Of a DNA stretch of 64,000 bases, positions 31,101 to 43,100 are shown piece after piece. A program made the position numbers and the translations under genes. The notes beneath the pieces are model-generated. The model was not told the origin of the DNA. It worked only from the letters and a program-made list of their open reading frames with translations, and searched no databases. This DNA comes from Ceratotherium simum simum (lineage: Eukaryota; Chordata; Mammalia; Perissodactyla; Rhinocerotidae): contig NW_004454178.1 of assembly GCF_000283155.1 (NCBI RefSeq), forward strand, positions 9,524,931 to 9,588,930, written 5' to 3'. Each line of letters opens with the position of its first letter. Within the stretch, counting starts at the first letter, position 1.

Positions 31101-34100
31101 CGAGGCTCCGGAAAGCTGCCTTTTCCTTTTCTTCCCTTTCTTCAGACTATCTGGGCCTTGGGGACTCCTCCCCTGCCGTTGCCAGGCCCGCAGACCCCAG
31201 CCCCTCCGTATTTTCCAGCCCCTGTGTCCTCAGCCCTTCACATGTCTCTGCGCCTCCCCCACCCTGGGGAGCCAGAGAGGCTGCATCGCATTGGCTGGTT
31301 GCACCAGGCATTGCAGCGAGAGAACAGCCCCCATAAGTCAGGCTGGCTCCAGGGCCCGCGGGCTTGAGAGGCGGGCATGTGGGGCTCGACTCGGCTCTCG
31401 CGGAGGAAGCTGACTTTCTTACCCTACAAGGCACTGTTTGGTCCAGAGCAGCTGGACGGGGGCCAGTGGACCCGGAGAGCAGCAGGAGTGGGCGGAACCA
31501 GTGGGTGGCACAGATGTTTGGCAAGGGCAGGGTGTGTCCCAGGCCTGGAGTCTGTAGGGAGTGAGGGGGTGGAGCTGGGGAGGGGTGTCCACAGTGTGAC
31601 TATGGGTGGGGTGGGAGCGGGTTGAGGGAGGGAGTGTGTGGTGCCTTGTGAGAAGAGGCCTTGTGGAACCACCTCCCTTTCTTCCTCAACCCCCCACCCA
31701 GTACCCTGGTAACCAGGGCTGGCCGCCCAGTGCCCCCCCAACAGGGCCTGCTTTTGAGAGCCCACAGATGTCAATTCCTGGTTGGGAATCACAGGAACAA
31801 GGAATGGGTAACTAGATAATCTGCTCGCCCAGGTGCTCTGGTTTGGGGAGCAGAGTCTGGTCCTCACCAGCCCTGGCAGCCCCACCCTGGCCCTGGGTCC
31901 CTCCCACCCTGCCCCACCCCACTCTCTGCTGAGACCACAGTCGTTCTCCCAGAGGGTGTGTGTCCCGGGGCAGGCGGTTGAGGAGTGTGAGAAGTGTACT
32001 TGACCGAAGCTGAGCACTCTGGGCTGCGGACCACATCCATCACACAAGCATTTATTGAGTACCAGCTGGGTGCCATGTGCTGCATCTCTCTAAACAGTTT
32101 CATATGTTTGGAGAATGCCACGTACTTTTTTCCAAACCCCTTCACATCTCTCCCCTTACTTGAGCTATATCGCGCCATATACATCCCTTGGAGAGGGCCA
32201 TCTCAGGTGGTAATAGCCCCATTTTACGGATGGGAAGGTGAAAACATGGAGTGTAAGGTGACACAGAGCTAGCACGAGGCCAGCAGCCTTTACTGAGCAT
32301 CTATAACCTGCCTAGGGATGTTAGAAGCAACAGGTGATTTAGAGTGATGGAAATACCTGTGAAGCAAATAAACTTAGTGTGGATGGCAGATAAAAAGAAA
32401 TGACTGGTTAGCATTTACTGAGTGCTTCGTGTATGTACCAGGCTTGTGTGGATTGGATTATCACATTTAATCCACCCTGTCAGGTAGGTTCTATTATTAT
32501 GCTCACGTTACCGATGAAGAAACTGAGACTTGTAAAGCTTTAGCAAGTTGTTCAAGAGCAGTGCTGATCTATAGAACTTTCTGGATGGCAGAAATATTCT
32601 GTATATGCACTGTCCAATATGGTAGCCACCAGCCATGTGGGGCTGTTGAGCACTTGAAATGTGGCTCGTGTGACTGAGGAGCTGAATTTTTCATTTCATT
32701 TTAGTTAATATGCATTTAAATAGTCTTGATGGCTATTCGCTTCCTTATTGGGGTGCTCAGCTGTAGGAGCAGAGGGCCAGTGGGAGGCTGGATCATGATT
32801 TGAAGCCCTGTCCCTGGGTCTCCCGAGCCTACACTCCTAACCACTGCACTGCACTGCCCCTTCTCCCGCTACTCTGAAGGGGTTCAGGGTTAAGGTAGGA
32901 TAGTGCTCGTGAGCTCATGGGGCAGAGATGCCCACTGTGGGTATGTCAGACTAGGGGTTTTCTCTCCTTCCTCTCTGGGTTCCCCAACTCCACCATGGCT
33001 GTGATCCTGCTTCATTTCTCTGCGTGTCTGGTGTGTGTTCTCTGCTCACCCCCACCATGGGCTCTGGGCAGGAGGAAGGGGGATGTGGGAGACTCCATGG
33101 CCCCTGACCTCTGTCCTGCCGCCTTCACTCCTCCCTCAAGCACAGGTCATGTATTTGAGCCCAAGGTTCTAACATTTTCCAGCTGAGACCTTGGCCTCTC
33201 CGCTTTCCCTGAGCTGGCCACAGTTTTCTCATCTGTAGAGCGAGGATCATTATAACTCCGGGGCTACTTCCTCGGTAAGGCTGGTGAGGCTCTGTGGGGC
33301 TGATGATTTAGCTGGGGACATTTGGGCCAGAGGATGTAGCTTATCACAGCTCATTCTGGTGCTACCCATAGGACCGACACCATCACACCTGAAAAGAGGT
33401 TCTTTTTGGGGGCATGTCATGAATACAAAAGGAAGGGACGAGAATCGCAGCACCCGTGTCTGCTCCGCTCTTCTCCTGGCCCTGGTCCAGGCCGGTGCTG
33501 CAGACTGGCAGGTTCTTCTTTGTGAAGGCCGTGGTTGCCCCTGAAGGGCATCTTGGAATGCCACGTGGCCCCATTGTCCATCCTTGATGGAGGTGTGGGC
33601 ACATCTAAAAAAGCAATGTGGTCCCTTAACCAGACTCGGCCCTCCCTCCCCACTCCTGCCTACCAGAAGCAAGTCAGCCCCGATGGGTGTGTCCCCCAGG
33701 CTGCTACTTCAGCATGAGGGTGATGACACACAGCCTGTCAGAAGAGTAGGGGCCTAATTTCCCGTGGGCGCCAATGCTTTGTTTAACACGGAGCAATCCC
33801 AAGTCATCATACGTAGGAAATTAACCACTGCCACTGCTAGATCAGGCTGAAGGAGTTAAATTCTCTTTGCTCCCTTGTCCATTTTAAACCAAAATGGAAA
33901 CACTCTCAGCACAACTTATAAGGGAAGATGGTCATGATGGCAGCTGTGGAAATTCCCAGCCACAAGCCGACCTGTGTCCTCTTTCCCGCCCCCCCCCCCG
34001 CCCCCCCGCACTTCGTGATGAGATTACCACAGCAGACATTGAAAGAAATCGCCTCTGGAGGGTCTGCTGAGGCCGTGGGAGGCGCCTGCTTGACCGTTGT

Positions 34101-37100
34101 CATGTCCACTTCCTTCTTTACCCAGTTCTGTAGCCAGAAAGTTGAGCTGTAGTTCTCCGAACCTTCGCTCATGCGGTTTCCCCTGCCAGGGAAGCTTTCT
34201 CCCTCTTAAACCAAATTCTTAACTCAAAAACCACCCCTTCCCTCAGTTCCCTTTTCTTCCCTGAGCCAGAAGTAATGTCCTGCTCTCTGTACTCCTGTGT
34301 CCCTTATCTGTCCCCTCTTGCCAACTTCTGCTTGCTGTTCTAGCCGTGTGTGTATCTGGCTGGTCCTCCCTGCCTGCCAGAAGGCTCCTGAGGACACGAC
34401 CATGACTTCGCCACTTCTTAGCCCTCACAGCCATACCTGGAGGCCCTCCTGGGCAGTCAGGGGCAGGGTGGACCTCAGGGACTGTGTGAGCTGGCAGTGA
34501 GGGCTGGAGATGCTCATGACCTTCTAAGCCCCTGGAACAACCTGGGTAACCTGCAGAGGCTAGGCAGGATGCGCATCTGCAGAGGGTAGTGAGGATCTGC
34601 CTGAGAGTGGAGGTAGGGGTGGCAGAGGAGACCATGGAGTGGCGGTCCTCAAAGTGTGGTCCCCAGACCAGGAACCTCTGCATCACCTTGGGAATGTGTT
34701 AGAGATGCACACTGTCAGCCCCAGCCCAGCCCTGCTGAATCAGAAACCCCGGGTGGGGCCCAGCAATCTGTGGCTTATGGAGCCCTGCAGGTGATTCTGA
34801 TATGCGGTGAACTTTGAGAACCACTGCCGTCAAGTTAGGAACCTTACTCAAGGTGGGAGGCCAGGTAGCATAGTGGGCAGCACATGGCCTGTGGTGTCTG
34901 CCCTCTGAGGTTCAGGGCTCTGCCCCAAAGTTTAGTGGCCAGGTGAGGTGGGAGTCCGTGATACCACCTCTTGGGGTCGTCCTCCTCCCGTGAGGATCAC
35001 AGAGGTCCCTAAACTTCCGTGTGCATAAGAATCACCTGGAGTGCTTTTTAAAAATGCAAGTTCCTGACCCTTGTTTCAGGAAATCTAATTCTTCAAGTCA
35101 GAGTAAGGCCCAGGAATTTACAGTTTAAGCAGGTTCCCACGTGGTCCTGATGTGGGTGGTTCAAGGACCATTCAGATGGAGAGGGCCTCGCGTAGGTGGC
35201 TGTGACTGTTATCTATTGTGAGAACATCTCAGGGATGTTGGCACGCACTGGTCTGGGAAGGGAGGGAGGGCTCCCCGACTTGTGGGCTCCCCAGTGCCGT
35301 TATTTTCATTAAGTGAGTCTGACCTGGGAGCAGTGTGGAAAGGCTAGACTCGTGCACAGGCAGCGTGTGTAGGGCAGCACCTACATGGCACCTACATGTG
35401 TATCTTAGGTTTGGGGGCACCTGCTCCCCCCTCTCCGGCTGGTGTAACTGTGTTTCCCACACTAGAGCCAGGCTTCTGGTGGAGCAGAGCTGGGATATAA
35501 GGACTGGGTACAAAGATGATTTTGGCGATAGGGCTGTGGACAGTGGGGTGGCACCAGAGCCTGGTGTGGAACCCCAGAGGCTCTGGGAGCTGATCCTTGA
35601 TTGGCCTCCTTGGCCGTGCCGTTTTGGGGATACAGAGGGATGGGGGCCACTGCCTTGTTTCAAAGAGGCCTACTTCTGGCCCCTTTGGAGCCTGAGCCTC
35701 CTGCCAGGGCTGCTATGACAGCTCCCCTCTCTGAGTGGCTTGAAGACTCAGGCCCACTTGGTCACTGGATGCCCCCAATGTGCTGTTCCCCCGGCGACCA
35801 CCAGGGGTCTCTGAGGCTCCCTGCAAACCTTGACAGTCCAGCTTTAATCTTTGCTCTCCCTCCCTGGGCCTGTGAGTGGTGTCAGCGCTGTGCAACCCGG
35901 AGGTGACCCCAGAGGTGACCCTGGAGGTCACCAGGCTCCACGGAGGGGAGGGGGCGTGTACCTCCAGGGGCCAAGCCTGTGATGTCAGCATCAGCTAGTG
36001 GCCAAGCCCCAAGCCAGCGCTCACCAAGTGCCATTCTATTTCCCTCTCCACCCCCACCCCTATTCAGCCAGCCTGTGTGGTGGGCCCCCTCCTCTGCTGG
36101 TCCCCCCTCCTTCTTGACTGGTAGTGCTGGGAAACACAGGTCATAGCTTGGGAATGTGGCCCTGGGCGGGGGGTGACAGGAGGAGGAGAAGGACATGTGA
36201 CCTCTCTACAGCTACCCTGCTCCCCTGCCCTGTCTCCAAGCCCCTTCCCCAACCCCAGTACAGGGGGGTGCTAGCTGTGACGGGTCACTGGGGGAAGCAG
36301 CCTCTGTCCCCCTGACTGTGGCCCTGGTGGGTCTGACGGGGTGAGGGACAATGGCCAACAGGTGCCCTGGTCGAGCCTGGAGGAGAAGGGTTGGGTGCAG
36401 GCCCCGTTCCCTGGGGTGGCTGCTGGGCCAAACCTGCCAGGGCAGGAATGGCGAGGCAGAGGTGGGCTTCTGGGACCCTCAGGTTGAGGGGGCCATCTCT
36501 GGGAAGGAGGCCAAAGGTGCTGACAGTTCTCTGATTCTCAGCAGCAGAGGAAACAGGTAGGCCAGGCTCTGTAGCGTCTGAGGCTTGCTGGCATGTTTCA
36601 GCGTCGGAGATCTTGGTGGTTTGATGAGAGCAAGGGGCATCATAGGGGCCGTTTGCTGTCGGTATCTCCTCGGGTCGACACGTTGAAACAGTCCAAGCGT
36701 CTTGGATGCTGCAGTGCTGTGCCACCCCCCTCCCCCGGGGACCAAGGCCCCCGCACTTTGAGCCGAGGCGCCACCAAGGGGTCTTTGCGCTTGTCAGGGT
36801 CCAGAAGCCGTAAGGAGAGAAAAGGCAGATCTTGCTGCTAGGTGGCTAAATACAGCCGGCTGTGCTCTGCCCCTCCCCTCCCCTCCCCTCCCCCTCCCTC
36901 CCCCTCCCCCCGGGGCCGGGCTCGCGGAGGGCCCTGGGGAGCCTCTGCCCCCCCCTCCCCCCGGGGCCGGGCTCGCGGAGGGCCCTGGGGAGCCTCTGCC
37001 CCTCCCCTCCCCTCCCCTCCCCCTCCACTCCAGGGCCCCAGGCTGCTTGTGGTCTCAGCAAGCGCCACCTTCCCAGCCGGCTGCCTGCTGCCACCCAGCC

Positions 37101-40100
37101 GGTCTGCCCGGCCAGCCCCCACCTCCTCCTTCCCCTCCTCAGGCTCTTCCCCTCCCCCAGGACCTCGTGCAGAGCCCCAGCAGGGTGAGCGAGTGGGGCT
37201 GGGCAGGCCGGGCTCCTGCTCCCTGGGGAGCCGGGCGGGGTGGGCAGTGGGCAGGCAGCAGGAGGGCCTGGTGCCAGGGCAGAGCCTTCGGGACGGGCGC
37301 AGGCCGGGGTCCGTGTGCAGAGTCTCGGGGTGAGTTGGGGCGCAGCCCTGCGGGGGGCCGGACCACAGGGGCTTGGGGTGGGGGAACCAGGAGGAGGGGC
37401 CAGGGGGCTGTGGCGGATTCATGTCTGTATTTGGCAGTCGGATAGGAGCCAGCTCAGTGAGGCTGGGCCCCTGGCCAGTTGAAGGGGAGGGCGTCAGGGC
37501 CCTGGGGACACCCCTCCCCCGAAGCAATACTAGTGACCCCTCCTCTTCCCCAGGCTGAGCCGCCCTTCTCTGCGGATGATTCAAACTCTGCTTTCCCATC
37601 CTCTGGGAATTTTGGGGTCCCTGCTCTAGGGCTGGGGCCAACAGGTGCCTCTGGGGTATCTGGGGCAGGAAGCTGAGAAGGGAGAGGGGGAAGGGCAGGC
37701 TGCACAGTGCCACCTCATGGGCCCTGGCACTGAGGTCAGGATGGGGCTCGTCTGAGGTGTGCGTTCTCTGCACCAGGCCTAGCTCATCCAAGAAGTGTCC
37801 TGGCTCTGCCACTCTGGGGTCCAGAGACCACCCACATTAGGAGCTTCTGATTCCATGCCAGGAACGTGGGTTCCCTGCTCCAGTGGAATTCCAACTCTCC
37901 CACAAGGCCCTGGGCGGCCCCTCTGCTTCCCCAACCGTTTGCTCAGGCCATTCCCTAGGGTTCCCCCACTTAGGAGAATCAGCAGGGTCAGTACTGGGTG
38001 TCTGTGGCAGAGCAGGATTCAGGGGCTCAGGGACAGGAAACGCCTGGGCAAGCTCACAGGGCAAGCGAGTGAAGTCAGAGCAGGGCCGGCCTGTGGGAGC
38101 TGCCTTAGCTCCTGGGCACTGTGACATTTCAGACCTTATCAGATCCTTGACCCTGGGGCTGATCGATCCAGCTCTCTTAGTCTCCCGGAATCCCCTGGCA
38201 TCTCTCTCTGTGCCACTTTCTGTCCTCTGTCTCTCTTCCAGGCGGGTCCACATCTCCTTTCAGCAGCCCCATCACCTCTGACGAGGAGTATCTGAGCCCC
38301 CCAGAGGAGTTCCCGGAGCCTGGGGAGACCTGGCCCCGAACCCCCACCATGAAGCTCAGTCCCAGCCAGAACCGCCGTTCCTCCGACAGTGGCTCCAAGG
38401 CACCCCCCACCTTCAAGGTCAGACCCCTGAGGCCAGCCTCCAGCTCCCTGGGGACCCCCATTCCTTGTTCTTGGGGCCACACCAGGCTCCGGGAGCTTTG
38501 CCCTGTGAACCCTTCTTACCCAGAGCCCTGTGTCCCAGATCCCCAGCCCCCAGGAGCCAAAGCTGGGCCCTGACTGCCTCTCCTGACACTTGGGGGTCCC
38601 CTTTCAGGTCTCACTGATGGACCAGTCAGTAAGAGAAGGCCAGGATGTCACCATGAGCATCCGTGTGCAGGGGGAGCCCAAGCCTGTGGTCTCCTGGTGA
38701 GTAGCCGCCACCGACCACCCCCTGCCAGCTTCCTCTGCTCCAGGCTTGGCCCCGTGAGGCCTGGCCTGGGGCGGGGGAGCGTGGACCCTTTGTGGACTTC
38801 CCTGTGATCTGCCCGGGGGCTTCATCCCAGGGACAGTGGGGCCTCATCCCCCATCCTCCCCTGCCCCTTGCTTTGTATTAAGGCTCATCAGGGCTTCCCT
38901 TTCTTGGGAGGGGTTTGGGCAACAAACCAGAAACCATCTGTTCACTTGGGATGAATGGCCAGGAGTCGTCCACTCCTGGAGAAGGCTGCCCACCCCACCC
39001 TGTCAGATGACAACAGGGTGATTTTGAGACCTGCTCTGTGCCCAGCCCTGTGCTAGGCCCAGACATAACAATTTGCTTCTGAGCTGCTGGAGCCCAGAGT
39101 TCAGTGTCGGCCTCGGCTGCAGTGTTTCAGCCCAGGGGCCTGGGACTTGGAGCACTCAATTCGCTTAGCTTTTTATTGGTTTGGGTTCTGTTTTTCTTTT
39201 TTGCTGAGGAAGATTCGCCCTGAGCTAACATCCGTTCCAGTCTTCCTCTATTTTGTATGTGGGTCACCACCACCCAGCATGGCCGATGAGTGGTATAGGT
39301 CCACGCCCGGGATCCGAACCCGGACTGCCGAAGTGGAGCACACTGAACTTAACCACTAGGCCATGGGGCCAGCCCCTTTGGGTTCTATTTTTCATTTTTA
39401 ATTGATTGTCTAGTCCCCAGTGTGATATTTTAACATTGAAAGTTATTTCATATCCCTTTTTGGAAGTGGAAAAGCTTTCTGTCCATGATAAATAAATGTA
39501 AGACATGAGGAAATTTAAGAACTATTAAAAGCTGAAAAGCATGGCACTGCGTGCAGTTAGGTGCTGAGAAGGGAGAGATCCAGGTGGGCAGAGGTGGTCT
39601 GGAATTTCCTGGAGGGGGCAGGGTGGCAGAGCTGGACTGAAAACCCAGCCCTGTAACCCAGGGGTGCCTGTGGTCAGTGGGACAGATCTGGGGAGTGGAC
39701 GAATGATGCAGTGGGAGGAAGAGGCCTGCTTGGCCCTGGGACTGAGTTCTTGCCCCCCTGGCAGGCTGAGGAACCGCCAGCCCGTGCGCCCGGACCAGCG
39801 GCGCTTCGCGGAGGAGGCAGAGGGTGGGCTGTGCCGGCTGCGGATCCTGGCTGCTGAGCGGGGCGACGCTGGCTTCTACACTTGCAAAGCGGTTAACGAG
39901 TATGGCGCTCGGCAGTGTGAGGCCCGCCTGGAGGTCCGAGGTGAGTACCCCACCCTCTCCGTGAACCCCCCACCCTGGCCCTGGCCTCGTCCCTGCCAAT
40001 TGCCAACTTTCACACAACCTCAGGTACAGGATGCCAGAATTGAAAGGACCTTAGAGGTTCCTAAATTTAGCTGCTTATATTGTGGTTGGGTAAACTGAGG

Positions 40101-43100
40101 CCCAGAGAGGGGAAGTGACTTGCCCAAGGCCACACAGCAAATTGTTCATTGCTCAGCTTACTACACAGTATTGCCTTCCCTATGCTCAGTCACACCTGCC
40201 CCTGATGCCAGCCAGAGACCCTGCTTCCTGCCGCCGGCCATCCTTTCCCCACACTCCCCTAAGCCTTTGTCACCTTGCCCCTCCCAGGCCCCTCCCTCAC
40301 ACCCACTGCCCCATCTCCTCTTGCCCCTTGCCCCCCTACCATCCCATTGCTGTGCGGAAGCTATTGTGGTTGGGGGTGGCCGGGGGGAGAGTCTGATAGT
40401 TGGACCCGTTCGGAGGGGCCCTTGGGGTGACTTGGGCGTGGAGCATCACTGGGACCCGGGGCGGGGGCCAGGATGAGCAGAGCCGTGAAACGTGGAGAGC
40501 CCTGGGCCCCCAGAGTCAGGACATAAGGGCAGGTGCCTTTCAGGCAGGGGGGATGGCAGGCGCTAGCCAGGCTGCCCTTGTGGAGCTGGTGGTTTTCCTC
40601 CCAAGGACCGGCCGTTTGCCTTGTCTTCCACCTCACCCTTCGCTGTGAGCAGTTCAGGGCGGGAAACGCCTGCTCAGCTCCGCACTCGGCCATGTCCCTC
40701 CCTTCCTGACAGAGGCCAGCCCTGGGAGCTTCCCAGGATACCCCCAGCCCCTGCTGGAGCCCAGCTCCTAGCAGCCATGGGCGCCTCCGTGGGGCCCTGC
40801 CTGCCTGGTTACCCTGTCTGTGCCTCCCGTTCCTGGGGTTGCCACCTCCTTGGTCTCTGGATTCTTCAGCTCCCACACTCCCGGCCCCCTGAACCCAGCC
40901 CCCATTCTCTGGCCTGCCCCTTCCCCTCCAGGGTCTGGCTCTGCCTTGCTTCTCTGTGTTAACCCATGTCTCAGTGCTTCTCTCTCTTTGGGGTTCCTCC
41001 CTATACCCCAGGCTTTGGGGTGCTCCTCATGCCCGTGAATGCCTCTCCCCTGATTGCCCAGGGCCTCTGCCTGCCCAGGATCCCCAAGACCAGACCTCTG
41101 GCTGGCTCTGGCCCCCCCGCCCCAGGGCAGATCTTGGGGGAGCTGAAGGTGGCAGCCCCACCCTGACAGTTTAGCGGCCGCTCTCCATGCAGAGGGGCCC
41201 TAGCCAGGTCTGCGTGCGTGTGCGTGCGTGTGCGTGTGCCGCACTAACCTGCCGCTTGCTGACTGAGGTTTTTGTCTGTACACAGGCGAGTGAGCTCAGG
41301 GGGCCGCCAGTGCTCCCCCCGCTACCCTCCGAGCCGCGCCCCTGTCTCAGGCACCTCTTGGACCTCGCTGTGTTTCACTGCCTCCTGCCCACAGACCCCG
41401 CCGGCCTGCCGGCCCGGACCCTGTCCCAGCCTCCCCACCCCGCCCTCCCCACGCAGCATCCTGGGATAGCCCACGGGCCCCTGTGGACCCTCCCTCCCCA
41501 AGCGGACATAAGGCTGGGCAGGCCGGGAGCCCCCACATGGGCTGAGTGCCAGGAAGGGGCAGCCGTGAGGGGTATCAAGACCCCCCAGTCTCTCCCTGCA
41601 GGGGAGCGCCCAGCGGGTGCATGTGCTGCTGCTGCTACAGGCCCTGTCTGTCTCTCCGTTTGTCTGTCTGTGTGTCTGTGATAGTCAGGAAAGGACGCCT
41701 CCGAGCTGGAGTGGGGTGAGGCAGAGGGGGAGAGGACAGGGTATGGCATCCGCAGGGTGAAAGGGCCCGGAGGGGCAGGGGGCTGTTGACAAGGGGCTCA
41801 CCAAGGGGGAGGGCAGGGCACTGACCATTCCAGAAATGGGTTTCAAATGGCACAACACTTTCTATTTCACAAGAGACCAAAAGCCAGAGGCCCCCGGGCC
41901 CTGTGCTGATGAGGAGGCCTGGTGGAGTCCTGGCCCCAAGCAGGTTTAGGGCCTATGGGGGGCTCCCTCGTTCACTGTCAGGGCCGGGGATGCTCTGGGG
42001 ATGAGGGAGCTAGCCAGGCTTGGTGCAGGAATAGGGGCCTGCTGTATTGGGGGTGGAGATATTCGGAAATACCTGTTTCTTAGCGCAAATAAAGTCCAGT
42101 TTGTACCCAGCTGGTGTGCTGTGTTTTTTTTTCCGCCGCCGTCTCTGCTTCTACGTGGCCCTCTCAGTTTCCCCACCCTGAATTCCCTCCCGTTTCCCCG
42201 GAGTTCACCCTCCCTGGCCCAGCTTGAGTTGCCATCCCGAAGCCAGGCCCGGGGGCTCCATGCTGTCCTAGCCAGCTGGGCGGGCGGGCTTTCTCTGTCT
42301 CCAAAGGAACAAAATGCATCTCTCTCTCTGTGTCTGTCTGTCTCTCTGTGTGTGCGTGTGTGTCTCCCTCACCCCGTGTCTGCTCCGTGCGTGCCCCCTG
42401 TGGCCGCCTTCCCCCCAGCACACCCTGAAAGCCGGTCCCTGGCCGTGCTGGCCCCCCTGCAGGATGTGGACGTGGGGGCCGGGGAGATGGCGCTGTTTGA
42501 GTGCCTGGTGGCGGGTCCTGCCGACGTGGAGGTAGACTGGCTGTGCCGAGGCCGCCTGCTGCAGCCCGCGTTGCTCAAATGCAAGATGCATTTCGATGGC
42601 CGGAAATGCAAGCTGCTGCTCACCTCTGTGCATGAGGACGATAGTGGTGTCTACACCTGCAAGCTCACCACGGCCAAAGGTAACTGCCCCCTCGGGCCCT
42701 AGGGCTGCTGTGGGCACCCAAGGGCTGGAGGGAGGGGCGTGGAGGTGAAGGAGCTGGATGTATCCTAGGATGCCCTGGAAATGGGCTCATCTCCTGGGGG
42801 ACCAGCAGTGGGGTAGCAGGTAGTGCAGTAACCTGCCTTGATAAAATCAGCCCTTGGAGTAGCACCAGGTGCAAAGGCCACTGTGCGTCAGTGTCGGCTG
42901 CTGTTCCTATGAGGGAGCCAGCCTGCTGAGTTGTAGCCAACAAGCTGGGACACGGGTTCCAATTCTCCCCCCACCACATACCAGCCACGTGACTTTGGAC
43001 AAGTCACTTCATCCCTCTGAGCTTGAGACTATTCATCTGCAAAAAGGGGTCATGCTAATACCCGCCTCGTAGGGGGCTTGATAGGATTAACGAGATAATG

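Larger units (their letters stand above)
29490..38241. other. SPEG intron 6
   Basis: An 8.75-kb intron. It has MIR pieces (30930-31060, 32040-32290, 32390-32545), a DNA-transposon fragment (32570-32730), a poly-C tract (33989-34007) and two MER5-type elements (34645-34830, 35005-35180). Its 3' part has a GC-rich block (36840-37330) that is the best APEG-1 promoter candidate. Confidence 0.75.
39941..42418. other. SPEG intron 9 (contains the APEG-1 last exon)
   Basis: A 2.48-kb intron. A MIR-like antisense patch lies at 40020-40145. The private APEG-1 terminal exon occupies about 41286-42110. GT- and CT-rich simple repeats occur at 41212-41242, 41643-41684 and 42318-42364. Confidence 0.8.

Noticed and set aside
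36842..37333. 163-codon frame with a 17-residue protein repeat
   Set aside because: The repeat is the 51-bp DNA duplication (divisible by three) read as protein. The composition is Pro/Ser/Arg low complexity with no family match, and a promoter/5' UTR role is more likely.
42419..42679. Possible alternative APEG-1 ending by reading through the exon 9 donor
   Set aside because: Read-through from 39941 keeps the frame open for about 50 codons of non-conserved sequence. Splicing to 41286 gives the expected RGE-stop instead.
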